Positions 36,055 to 44,266 of a stretch of 64,000 nt of DNA are shown here, in pieces. Both the position numbers and the translations under genes were made by a program. The DNA is from Clostridium sporogenes. Lineage in GTDB: Bacteria > Bacillota > Clostridia > Clostridiales > Clostridiaceae. Numbering within the stretch: position 1 is the first letter of the stretch; every line of letters begins with the position of its first letter. Under the pieces are notes generated by a model. That model was not told where the DNA came from. It did not search any database and saw only the letters and a list, made by a program, of their open reading frames with translations. The stretch lies in NCBI RefSeq assembly GCF_001020205.1, contig NZ_CP011663.1, positions 1,302,001 to 1,366,000 on the forward strand, in the 5' to 3' direction.

Positions 36055-37067
36055 TGAAATTTAATTTTAAAATAGCTTTATATTTTTTTGTGATAGTGTT
36101 TTGTTGTATTTTCTTTGATTTATATACATGGTTTAAGTATAAAAATATAAATTTTATGATATTGATTATAATATTTTCAATTTTAATGATAGTGTTATCT
36201 GTAATATTTATATATGTTTTAAAGAAATACATGGAACATATCCTAGTCCAACTTTCAGAGGTTATTGAATCTATTACAGATATGAATGAGAATGAAGTTT
36301 TTTCTGTTTTAAATGACGATATGTTATCAAAGTTACAATCTCAGGTTATTAAATTAACTAATATACTAAAAGCACAAAATAGAAGAATAAAACATGAGAG
36401 AGATGAGATAAAATCTTTAATTTCAGATATTTCACATCAACTAAAAACTCCTTTGTCAAATTTAAAACTGTACTATGAAATTTTACAAGATACTTCAATT
36501 CCCAAAGAGGAATATAATGAATTTAATTTTAATATGAAAAGTCAAATTGAAAAGCTAAGTTTTTTGCTTGAAAGTATGATTAAAATGTCACGGCTTGAAA
36601 GTGGTATAATTAAACTAACTCCTAATAAAGTAAGCATAAGAGATGTTTGTTTAATTGCAATAAAGCAAGTATATAAAAAAGCAAAAGATAAAAATATAGA
36701 AATTAAGTTTAATATTGGAGAAGATATTGTTTTAAATGTTGATAAAAATTGGACCACAGAAGCTATGTTTAACATTATAGATAATGCCGTGAAATATACA
36801 AATAATAATGGAACGATTGTAGTTGATAGTACAAAACATGAAATGTTTGTAAGAATAGATATAAAAGATAATGGAATAGGCATAGATGAAAAAGAAATAA
36901 ATAGTATTTTTAAAAGATTTTATAGGGGTAAAGGCAGTGAAAATGAGGAAGGAGTAGGTATAGGATTATATTTATCAAGACAAATTATAGAAAAACAAAA
37001 TGGATATATTAAAGTGAAATCCAAACTTCAAGATGGAACTATTTTTTCCATATTCATACCATGTTAA
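36054..37067 (+). CDS. Intramembrane-sensing-type histidine kinase (BceS-like)
   Basis: A 337-aa kinase with two helices close together at the N terminus (~7-28 and ~33-56) and almost no extracellular loop, as in BceS-type kinases that read the state of a partner ABC transporter. His box: DISHQLKTPLSNLKLYYEIL. ATPase motifs: NIIDNAVKYTNN, DIKDNGIGIDEKEI, GVGIGLYLSRQII. It is translationally coupled to the response regulator. Confidence 0.92.
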   Translation: MKFNFKIALYFFVIVFCCIFFDLYTWFKYKNINFMILIIIFSILMIVLSVIFIYVLKKYMEHILVQLSEVIESITDMNENEVFSVLNDDMLSKLQSQVIKLTNILKAQNRRIKHERDEIKSLISDISHQLKTPLSNLKLYYEILQDTSIPKEEYNEFNFNMKSQIEKLSFLLESMIKMSRLESGIIKLTPNKVSIRDVCLIAIKQVYKKAKDKNIEIKFNIGEDIVLNVDKNWTTEAMFNIIDNAVKYTNNNGTIVVDSTKHEMFVRIDIKDNGIGIDEKEINSIFKRFYRGKGSENEEGVGIGLYLSRQIIEKQNGYIKVKSKLQDGTIFSIFIPC

Positions 37068-37132
37068 GTATTTAAATATCATGTATAAATTGTTAAAATA
37101 AATAATTATATTTATAAAATATAAATCACTAA

Positions 37133-37372
37133 GAGGCATGTTTATATTTGCTAATAAAAGATTAATATCAGTTAAGAAGCAGAACAAATAATCTTTCCAT
37201 AGTAGAAGAATTTTTGTGGGATGATACTGTTTTTATTGACGATAATATGATAATTGTTAATGTAACTAGAATAAAAAATAAGATTTCAGAGTTGGAAGCT
37301 AAAAATATGATTGTTAAGATAATTAAAAACTATTTGAAAAAATCCTCAATTAAAGGGTTTTTTTTATTTTAA
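37133..37372 (+). pseudogene. C-terminal fragment of a second response regulator
   Basis: One frame reads YLLIKD, stop at 37163, then NNLSIVEEFLWDDTVFIDD and NMIIVNVTRIKNKISELEAKNM. This is the winged-helix recognition region of a BceR-type regulator (compare DD.TLSVNVTRLRKKL). No receiver domain or start remains. It lies just after an intact BceRS-like pair, so it may be the relic of a duplicated or displaced system. A weak T-rich hairpin closes it. Confidence 0.7.
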
Positions 37373-37397
37373 AACAATATAATTATTTAACAAAGTA

Positions 37398-37426
37398 TTG
37401 ACATTTTGGGAAGAGAGTTATATAGT
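37398..37426 (+). promoter_or_regulatory. Promoter of the GntR/ABC operon
   Basis: TTGACA (37398-37403), a 17-bp spacer, and TATAGT (37421-37426). It is followed by TTAGTTACACAAGTAATTAA, a loose dyad suited to autoregulation by the encoded YtrA-type repressor. Confidence 0.75.
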
Positions 37427-37470
37427 TAGTTACACAAGTAATTAACCAGCTTAGCAGTGAGGTGATAATA

Positions 37471-37836
37471 ATGAATTTTAATGAGGATATTCCTATATAT
37501 CAGCAAATAGCTAATTCCATTGAAGATGGAATATTAAAAGGCATTTATGAAGAAGAAAGCCAAATTCCATCAACAACAGAGATCTCGGTAACCTATAAGA
37601 TAAATCCAGCTACAGTGGGTAAAGGATTCAATTTGTTAGTTAGTGAAGAAATAATTTATAAGAAAAGAGGGGTAGGTATGTTTGTTTCTAGTGGTGCAAA
37701 GGAAAAGTTAAAACAAAAAAGAAAGCATAAATTTTTCGATAGCTATATTTTAACTCTTATAAATGAAGCTAAAAGACTAGGAATAACTATAGATGAAATA
37801 ATGGATATGATAAAAGGGGGTTATAGCAATGAGTAA
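37471..37836 (+). CDS. GntR-family regulator, YtrA subfamily
   Basis: A 121-aa protein made of the GntR winged helix (DIPIYQQIANSIEDGILKG, VTYKINPATVGKGFNLLV, IYKKRGVGMFVS) plus a short C-terminal helical tail instead of a ligand domain, as in YtrA. ATG 37471 fits AGGTG spacing; GTG 37462 overlaps that site. It overlaps the ABC ATPase gene by 8 bp. YtrA proteins repress their own ABC operon and respond to cell-wall antibiotics. Confidence 0.92.
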   Translation: MNFNEDIPIYQQIANSIEDGILKGIYEEESQIPSTTEISVTYKINPATVGKGFNLLVSEEIIYKKRGVGMFVSSGAKEKLKQKRKHKFFDSYILTLINEAKRLGITIDEIMDMIKGGYSNE

Positions 37837-38698
37837 TATAGTAATAAAAAATGTTACTAAATCATATCAAGGGAAAGAAGTGGTATCAAATATTTCGCTT
37901 AATATAGAAGAGGGAAAAATATATGGACTTCTTGGAAGGAACGGAGCAGGGAAAACAACTCTTTTGCATCTTATAACCAATAGAGCTATTTTAGATAGTG
38001 GAAAAATCTTAATAGATGGTGAGGATATTTATGAAAATGACAAGGCTTTATCTAAGATTTATTTTATGGAAGAAAAAAATTTTTTCCCTGAATCAATGAA
38101 AATAGTAGATGTTTTTAAATGGACAAAAGAGTTTTATGAAGATTTTGATATGGAATATGCTATAAAGCTTAGTGAGCTTTTTAAATTAAATATAAAGAAA
38201 AAAGTAAAAAACTTATCAACAGGATATAAATCAATAAGTAAAATTATTGCTACCTTAGCCTCAGGTGCAGAAATTTTAATTTTTGATGAACCTATTTTAG
38301 GATTGGATGCTAATCACAGAGAATTTTTTTATAAAGAGCTATTAAAGTTTTATAATGATGGGCAAAAAACAATTATAATATCTACTCATATAATAGAGGA
38401 GATTTCTCACATTTTGGAAAAAGTAGTTATATTAAGAGAAGGTAAAATAATAGAAAATAATTCTGTTGAAGACATGCTTAATTTAGCTTATGCAGTTTCA
38501 GGTAACAATGAAGCTGTAGATAAATATATAACATCTAAAAATACAATAGATATAGAAACTTTAGGTTCATATAAAAAAGCTACAATTTTACAAGAAAGAA
38601 CTAAAGAAGATTTAGATAATATAAAGAAACTGGAATTAGAAATTAGCACAGTAGAACTTCAAAAATTGTTTATATATTTAACAAATATGGGGGAGTAA
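37829..38698 (+). CDS. ABC transporter ATP-binding protein (YtrB-like)
   Basis: A 289-aa ATPase: Walker A GRNGAGKTT, Walker B ILIFDEPILGLD, switch STHII. The signature is degenerate (NLSTGYKSISK rather than LSGGQ), a feature shared by the YtrB-like branch. A ~70-residue C-terminal extension follows the core. It is coupled to the GntR gene and 3 bp before the permease. Confidence 0.92.
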   Translation: MSNIVIKNVTKSYQGKEVVSNISLNIEEGKIYGLLGRNGAGKTTLLHLITNRAILDSGKILIDGEDIYENDKALSKIYFMEEKNFFPESMKIVDVFKWTKEFYEDFDMEYAIKLSELFKLNIKKKVKNLSTGYKSISKIIATLASGAEILIFDEPILGLDANHREFFYKELLKFYNDGQKTIIISTHIIEEISHILEKVVILREGKIIENNSVEDMLNLAYAVSGNNEAVDKYITSKNTIDIETLGSYKKATILQERTKEDLDNIKKLELEISTVELQKLFIYLTNMGE

Positions 38699-38701
38699 TA
38701 A

Positions 38702-39451
38702 ATGAAAAAGAGTAATAAGATATGTAAAATTCAATTAAAGACTTCTATAAAATCTATAGTTACTTATTATAGTATATTAATAGGGTTATTAATATTAACA
38801 TTAATACAAAAATTTATGTTTCCAGATTATAATACTCAGGTAAATGGTATAGATTCAGCAACAGTAATTTTTATATTTATAGTGGCATTAAATTCATTTA
38901 AATCTTCTTTTTATTTTTCACAAGGGAATAATATTTCAAGAAAGAGTTTTTATTGGGGAAATATAAAGTATGGTATAATAATATCAGCAGTTTTGGTTTT
39001 CATTGATGTAATTATAAATAGAGTATACAATATTTTTATGAGTTGTCCTACTATTTTTGATATGATTTATGGACAAATAACATATTGTGTAAATGCTTCT
39101 TGGAAATTGACATTAGATCATAGTATTTCAAATTTATTGGGAACTTGTGTATGGACTTTTGCATTATATGTATTTGTATTTATGATGGGTTTATTAATAA
39201 CTATGATTTATTTTAGATTAAATAAATTAGGTCAAATAATAATATCTTGTATTCCAATAATATTAATTATATTTGTAAATAATTTTCCTCATGACATTTA
39301 TAACAAAGTGTGCATATTTATTGAAAATGTTTTTGGAATTAGTGAAAATCCAAATCCATATATAACAATTCTAACATTTAGTATACTAAGCATTTTAGTA
39401 ATGGGAGTACAATATTTATTAATTAAAAAAGCAGTTACGGATAAAAATTAA
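38702..39451 (+). CDS. ABC-2-like membrane permease of the YtrA operon
   Basis: A 249-aa protein with about six predicted helices and a KKSNKICKIQLKTSIKSIV cytoplasmic entry. NNISRKSFYWGNI after helix 2 is typical of permeases paired with YtrA-type regulators. No sequence signature defines the substrate. It starts 3 bp after the ATPase, so the pair forms the transporter. Confidence 0.85.
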   Translation: MKKSNKICKIQLKTSIKSIVTYYSILIGLLILTLIQKFMFPDYNTQVNGIDSATVIFIFIVALNSFKSSFYFSQGNNISRKSFYWGNIKYGIIISAVLVFIDVIINRVYNIFMSCPTIFDMIYGQITYCVNASWKLTLDHSISNLLGTCVWTFALYVFVFMMGLLITMIYFRLNKLGQIIISCIPIILIIFVNNFPHDIYNKVCIFIENVFGISENPNPYITILTFSILSILVMGVQYLLIKKAVTDKN

Positions 39452-39559
39452 CCATAGGTTAAGATCAAGTTGTAGGTTCAAACAATCTTTTGAATAATAG
39501 TCTTAGTTTACGTATAAATTAGAAATGGGAGTAGATATTGGATCTTATGTTCAATTTTA

Positions 39560-39925
39560 TTGCCTATTGTAGTTTCTGGAATATTATTATGTACTTCGGG
39601 TAAATTAGTAAAAAATAATATGGAAGTGGTACGTGCTATTTTCAGTGTTGGCATTATCTTTTCATTAATTGTATATGAAAGTGGCTCAATTTGGTCTAGT
39701 GCTATTGTTCATGGAATTTGGAATGTGATTATCATAGGTGAGATATTAAATATTAATATTTTATATAATCAGCATGCCATTTTCTCATATAAGTTATTAT
39801 CAAAATCATTTATTTTAACGGGAGGAGCATTTGGAGTAGAATCATCAATAGTTGCAGTATTGGGATACATAACGGTTATAATTTTTACATTATTTTCAAT
39901 GAAGAGAAAATTTAAGAATACATAA
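39560..39925 (+). pseudogene. CPBP (Abi) intramembrane protease, C-terminal fragment
   Basis: The 121-residue frame starting at TTG 39560 corresponds to the last helices of a CPBP-family protease, with the motif GSIWSSAIVHGIWNVII. The essential EExxxR and FxxxH motifs and earlier helices are missing. A preceding ATG near 39525 leads into another frame, so this is a truncated, probably frameshifted remnant. Confidence 0.7.
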
Positions 39926-39972
39926 GATTAGATTATATAATAGATGAAATTTTTGTATAAGGAGATTAATTT

Positions 39973-40428
39973 ATGAGTTTCAAAATAAAAAAGTTTAATG
40001 AATTGAGCGTAGAAGAAATATATGAAATACTAAAAATAAGAAATGAAGTTTTTATTGTAGAACAGGAATGCCCTTATGAAGATTGTGATGATAAAGATAA
40101 AAATGCATATCATTTATTTTATATGAAAGAAGGAAAAGTTATTTCTTATTTAAGAATATTAGAAAAAGGCTTATCTTATGATGAAATATCTATAGGAAGA
40201 GTTTTGGTAAATAAGGATTATCGTGGTAAAGGTTTGGCAAGAAAGTCTATTTTAAAAGCAATAGATTTTATACAAAATAATTTAAAAGAAAATGCTATAA
40301 GAATTTCAGCACAACATTATTTAATAGATTTTTATAAAAGTTTTGGATTTAAATCAGAATCAGAAGTTTATTTAGAGGATAATATTCCACATATAGAGAT
40401 GTTATATAAAAATGATATATCTATATAG
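39973..40428 (+). CDS. GNAT acetyltransferase, ElaA-like
   Basis: A 151-aa single GNAT domain. It has LKIRNEVFIVEQECPYEDCD, the ElaA signature, the acetyl-CoA loop VNKDYRGKGLARKSI and the late LIDFYKSFGFKSESEVYLEDNIPHIEM motifs. Substrate unknown. AAGGAG precedes the start. It is monocistronic and ended by the hairpin at 40588. Confidence 0.92.
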   Translation: MSFKIKKFNELSVEEIYEILKIRNEVFIVEQECPYEDCDDKDKNAYHLFYMKEGKVISYLRILEKGLSYDEISIGRVLVNKDYRGKGLARKSILKAIDFIQNNLKENAIRISAQHYLIDFYKSFGFKSESEVYLEDNIPHIEMLYKNDISI

Positions 40429-40587
40429 TTATTAAAATTATTTTTATATCAAGAATTGTAGAGTGAGTTTTTTATAAGGAATTCTTTTTTATGTAAATTT
40501 TATAACAACCTATTAGAGGATAAAGAAAACAATAAATCTAAATTTGCTAATGTGAGATTGTTAAGTTGAATATTGTGATATAAAAAA

Positions 40588-40635
40588 TTAAGCTTCAAAA
40601 GAGTTAAAACTCTTGTAGAAGCTTAAATTTTTTTG
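40588..40635 (+). terminator. Terminator after the ElaA-like gene
   Basis: A 9-bp outer stem (TTAAGCTTC with GAAGCTTAA) plus an inner AAGAGTT/AACTCTT stem, then seven T residues. The convergent gene at 40674 ends close by. Confidence 0.88.
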
Positions 40636-40673
40636 TGAAAAATTAGAATTATATTAATAAAATTAAATTTTAA

Positions 40674-41042
40674 TTAATAACATTGAAAACTATCTATTCT
40701 ATTTAAGTCAATTCCAGCATAAGCCCAATTATATCCAGTCCATTTCCATCCGGATATAGATTTGTTCCCTACATATACAATCCACATCCAGAAAGGTTTT
40801 CCTCTAGAAGGCCAAATATAAGTAAATTTATATCTACAGAATCTTATAGAACCAGGATCAACAGCTTTAACATTAGGGCCACTCTTACTAGGCTTAGTTG
40901 GAGGAAGGGTTGGAGGTGGCGTAGATGGAGGTCCTCCTTGAGGAGAAAAACCACCTGGTGGTGTCATAAAAGGTGGCATTGGAGGAGGAACTGGTCCTCT
41001 CATATAATTATCATAATAAAAGTAATAAAAATAAGGATACAT
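40674..41042 (-). CDS. Proline-rich, aromatic small surface protein (spore-associated by context)
   Basis: A 122-aa protein. It has an N-terminal tyrosine/phenylalanine stretch (YPYFYYFYYDNYM), a proline-glycine segment (PPPMPPFMTPPGG to PPTLPPTKPS, ~residues 17-55), and a C-terminal Trp/Tyr/Gly-rich domain (FTYIWPSRGKPFWMWIVY, WKWTGYNWAYAG). ATG 41042 has AGGAG at 8 nt; a 41-residue longer start has no site. It does not look secreted. Its place beside CsxC-type genes suggests a spore coat or exosporium part, but no family is recognised. Confidence 0.7.
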   Translation of the reverse strand: MYPYFYYFYYDNYMRGPVPPPMPPFMTPPGGFSPQGGPPSTPPPTLPPTKPSKSGPNVKAVDPGSIRFCRYKFTYIWPSRGKPFWMWIVYVGNKSISGWKWTGYNWAYAGIDLNRIDSFQCY

Positions 41043-41267
41043 AACATTGACTCCTATAAAATTATTTACAATATTAATGTATTCTAAATTTAAAAAAATG
41101 CTAATAAATACTTTTAAATTAAAAACTAACATAAAAGTAAAAAATATATATTTTAATAAAGACATAATATGATAAGTTTAGTATTCACTAATATGTATTT
41201 AAAAGAATAGTATATATAGGTGAGAGTTTTGTAATAAGAATAATTTATTTAAAAAATAATCTTAGTA

Positions 41268-41294
41268 ACACAAATGCTTGTCCATCATAATATA
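41268..41294 (+). promoter_or_regulatory. Sigma-K-like promoter of the csxC-type gene
   Basis: AC at 41268-41269, a 16-bp spacer, and CATAATATA at 41286-41294 match the mother-cell sigma-K pattern (AC, 16-17 bp, CATANNNTA). It lies ~90 bp before the start codon, consistent with late sporulation expression. Confidence 0.55.
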
Positions 41295-41382
41295 TAGTAT
41301 AAGCTATAAAATTAAATTACAAGTAATAATAATTAATAAAATAAGCTTTAAATAAAATATTTTTATAACATGGGAGGAATAA

Positions 41383-42207
41383 ATGATGTCAATGGATGAA
41401 ATGAGAGGTAATTACGATTCAAATTCATATAAATCAGGTAACTATGATTGTCATAAGGATTGTGGTAAGGTAATAGAAAGTAAAACTTTACCATTATGTG
41501 ATGGAACTGATATAACACCAGAAACAGTAGCACCACCAGTAGTAGCTAAAATACCAGTAGTAATTGCAGAGCAAGAAATACAAGTAGATGTAGAAGCTAG
41601 AATGAAGCTAAAAGAAAAATATTATGAAATAAAAAGAATAAGAAAAGACGTATTTTTAACTCAATGTGAATTGTTACCAAGAGCAGGCGTTATAGAAGAT
41701 GGCGTTCCAGTAACAGGAAAATTATTTATAAGTGGATACGTTAAGAAAAATATAGAATATGCTACTGCAGACTGTGTAAAACATGATGCAGTAAGTGGTG
41801 ATATAAAACACACTACAGAAAAAATACCATTTAATTGTGTAACAGAAGTGACTTATATAACTCCTCCAATAGTATCCAATAGAGGAATTCAAAGAAGAAC
41901 AGATTTATACTGCGATGAAGGCTTATGTGATTGTAGCTGCAGAGAAGAAAAATTAGGTAAACTTAATTGTCAAGAATATTTAGAAGATGTAGTAACCTAT
42001 GTAGAAAAACCATATTGCGAACTAATGGGAGCTAGAATATTTGAAACAGATATACAAAGGAAACCTTGTTATGAAGACGGAGTAAAAGTTTATGATGAGT
42101 TACTAGAGAAAATGGTAGTTTACGTTAGAGTAAAAGTTCTACAATTACAACAAGTGGCTATAGATAACGGAGCTGGTGGCTTGGGATGTAGATCAAAGGA
42201 ACACTAG
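41383..42207 (+). CDS. CsxC-family exosporium protein
   Basis: A 274-aa, cysteine-rich soluble protein. After a variable 50-residue N terminus comes PPVVAKIPVVIAEQEIQVDV, then EIKRIRKDVFLTQCELLP, GKLFISGYVKKNIEYATA, a Cys cluster (CDEGLCDCSC) and a closing VKVLQLQQVAI. This layout matches the CsxC proteins found in the C. sporogenes / C. botulinum group I exosporium (identification from memory). The cysteines could cross-link the layer. GGGAGG precedes the start, a sigma-K-like promoter lies upstream and a 17-bp hairpin follows. Confidence 0.82.
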   Translation: MMSMDEMRGNYDSNSYKSGNYDCHKDCGKVIESKTLPLCDGTDITPETVAPPVVAKIPVVIAEQEIQVDVEARMKLKEKYYEIKRIRKDVFLTQCELLPRAGVIEDGVPVTGKLFISGYVKKNIEYATADCVKHDAVSGDIKHTTEKIPFNCVTEVTYITPPIVSNRGIQRRTDLYCDEGLCDCSCREEKLGKLNCQEYLEDVVTYVEKPYCELMGARIFETDIQRKPCYEDGVKVYDELLEKMVVYVRVKVLQLQQVAIDNGAGGLGCRSKEH

Positions 42208-42263
42208 TAATATAAAAATATTTATAAAATGTTAAATTGATATATTTGTAAAAAATAAGCTTA

Positions 42264-42300
42264 AGATAATTTAGGAGAAAAAATTTCTCCTAAATTATCT
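42264..42300 (+). terminator. Terminator after the CsxC-family gene
   Basis: A perfect 17-bp stem (42264-42280 with 42284-42300) with a 3-nt loop, followed by AATTTTA. Confidence 0.85.
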
Positions 42301-42407
42301 AATTTTATATGTGGATTTTTATTTGGAGTGGATAGGGTTTATTAATAATATATGTATAAATTAAATAAATATTCTTATAGTAATTATATTTAAGGGGAAT
42401 TTTTAGT

Positions 42408-44189
42408 GTGAAAAATAATAATTTTAAAAATTTTATTATATTTATAATTATATTTCAATTACTACAAGAAGAAGAAAAGAAAAATAATATATATAATTTA
42501 ATTAATCTATCCAATCTAAATAAAATGGAAAGATTAATTATAGAAGAAAAAGATAAACAGATTTTCAAGGAAACTATCCAATCAAAGAATGAGGAAAATA
42601 AACATATTGTCAATAAAAAAGCTCAATTAAAGAATGATAATAGTCAACAGCTTTCTAAAATGAAGATTGAGTTAAAGGAAGAGAAAAATGAGCAGATTGG
42701 GAAGGAACTTAATGAATCAAAGAATAAAGCAAGACAACAGGCTTCTAAGATAAATACTGAATTAAAAAAAGAAGAAAATAAGCAATTTTCTAAGGCAAAT
42801 ATTGAACTAAGAAATAAGAACAGTAAGCAGATTGTAAATGAACATAAAGAAGAAAAAGAGAACCAGCTTCCTGAATTAAACAAAGAAAAGAATAAACATG
42901 CTTCCAAGGAAAGTATTCAATTAAAGAATGAGGGAAATAAACATATTGTTAATATAAATACTCAATTAAAAAATGAGAAGAATAATCAGTATGTCAATAA
43001 AAATGCTCAATTAAAGAATGAGAAGAATAAACAGCTTTCTAAAGTAAAAATTGAGTTAAAGGAAGAGAAAAATGAACAGATTGGGAAGGAACTTAATGAA
43101 TTAAAGAATAAAGTAAGACAACAGGCTTGTAAGATAAATACTGAATTAAAAAAAGAAAAAAATAAGCAAGTTCCCAAGGCAAATATTGAATTAAGAAATG
43201 ATAAGAATAAGCAGATTGTGAATGAATATAAGGAAAAAAAAGAGAAGCAGCTTTCTAAGGCAAATATTGAATTAAGAAATAAAAAGAGTAAGCAGATTGT
43301 GAATGGACATAAGAAAGAAAAAGAGAACCAGCTTCCTAAGATAAATATTGAGTTAAATAAAGAAAAGGGTAAACAGACTTCCGATGAAAAAATTGAATTA
43401 AAGAATGAGAAGAATCAACAGGTTTCTAAGATAAATGTTAAGTTAAAGGAAGAGAAAAATAAACAGATTGTCAAGGAACTCAATGAATCAAAGAATAAAG
43501 TAAGACAACAGGCTTCTAAGATAAATACTGAATTAAATAAAGAAAAAAGTAAGCAAGTTCCTAAGGCAAATATTAAACTAAGAAATGAGAAGAGTAAGCA
43601 GATTTGGAGAGAACATAATGAATTAAAAAAAGAAAATAACAATACAAGAAAAAATATATTTTCTAAGATACCCATAGTAATAGCAAGCTTTGAAACAGAA
43701 ATAACAGAAATAGTTTTTACTAAAATAAAAAATACATTTATAGATATAAAAGAAGTTAAAAATAACATTTTTATAGAAGAGGCTAATTTAATAAAATTAA
43801 ATTCTAATAAGGCTGAATTGTTTATTAGTGGTTATATTAGAAGTTATATAGAATATATAACATTAGATAAAATAAATGAAAATTTTATTACAACTAAAAA
43901 TCAAGGAATAATTTCACATAAGGATTTTAGTAAAGCTATAAACATAAATTTATTATTTTTTAATAATATGAAAGAAGGAGAAGTTTTTTTTGTAGATTTT
44001 AATAATTATATAAAGGATAAAAAAGTTTTGTTAGGTAAAATAGAAAAATTAGATATAAAATCTAGCAATATTTATAAAGATGTAGAGGGTTTTCCTTTTG
44101 AAAGAGAAAAATGCTATTTAACATTACAGCAGAATTTATTAATAAGAGCGAAGATTAATGTTTTACAAAACAATGTAGTTATTTTGTAA
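42408..44189 (+). CDS. Repeat-bearing protein with C-terminal CsxC-like domain
   Basis: A 593-aa protein starting with GTG after AAGGGG. Residues ~1-20 are hydrophobic. Residues ~45-410 are a Lys/Glu/Asn/Gln-rich, Cys-poor repeat of ~15-16 residues (forms of IELKNEKNKQLSKVK), arranged in ~128-residue higher units; it should be helical and highly charged. From residue ~418 comes a domain parallel to CsxC: KIPIVIASFETEITEIV, DIKEVKNNIFIEEANL, AELFISGYIRSYIEYITL, LLIRAKINVLQNNVVIL. It is thus a CsxC paralogue with a long repetitive arm, probably another exosporium or coat protein. The fusion is not one I know. Confidence 0.75.
   Translation: MKNNNFKNFIIFIIIFQLLQEEEKKNNIYNLINLSNLNKMERLIIEEKDKQIFKETIQSKNEENKHIVNKKAQLKNDNSQQLSKMKIELKEEKNEQIGKELNESKNKARQQASKINTELKKEENKQFSKANIELRNKNSKQIVNEHKEEKENQLPELNKEKNKHASKESIQLKNEGNKHIVNINTQLKNEKNNQYVNKNAQLKNEKNKQLSKVKIELKEEKNEQIGKELNELKNKVRQQACKINTELKKEKNKQVPKANIELRNDKNKQIVNEYKEKKEKQLSKANIELRNKKSKQIVNGHKKEKENQLPKINIELNKEKGKQTSDEKIELKNEKNQQVSKINVKLKEEKNKQIVKELNESKNKVRQQASKINTELNKEKSKQVPKANIKLRNEKSKQIWREHNELKKENNNTRKNIFSKIPIVIASFETEITEIVFTKIKNTFIDIKEVKNNIFIEEANLIKLNSNKAELFISGYIRSYIEYITLDKINENFITTKNQGIISHKDFSKAININLLFFNNMKEGEVFFVDFNNYIKDKKVLLGKIEKLDIKSSNIYKDVEGFPFEREKCYLTLQQNLLIRAKINVLQNNVVIL
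42666..43650 (+). repeat. Tandem coding repeat, ~45-48 bp units in ~384-387 bp higher-order copies
   Basis: Three near-identical long blocks begin at 42666, 43050 and 43437 (attgagttaaaggaagag, attgagttaaaggaagag, gttaagttaaaggaagag), spaced 384 and 387 bp. Each holds the RQQASKINTEL and RQQACKINTEL motif at the same place. Inside each block, 15-16-codon units recur. Spacing always keeps the frame, so selection maintains the protein. Confidence 0.85.
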
Positions 44190-44266
44190 AGATAGTGTAA
44201 TTATATAATCAAAAAAAATTATAATGAATATTATAAGAGTGTAATTAATATTAGAAAGGAATATAT

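Noticed and set aside
42640..43650. Repeat cluster as a CRISPR array
   Set aside because: The units are in-frame coding repeats without unique spacers or palindromic repeat ends; they encode the Lys/Glu arm.
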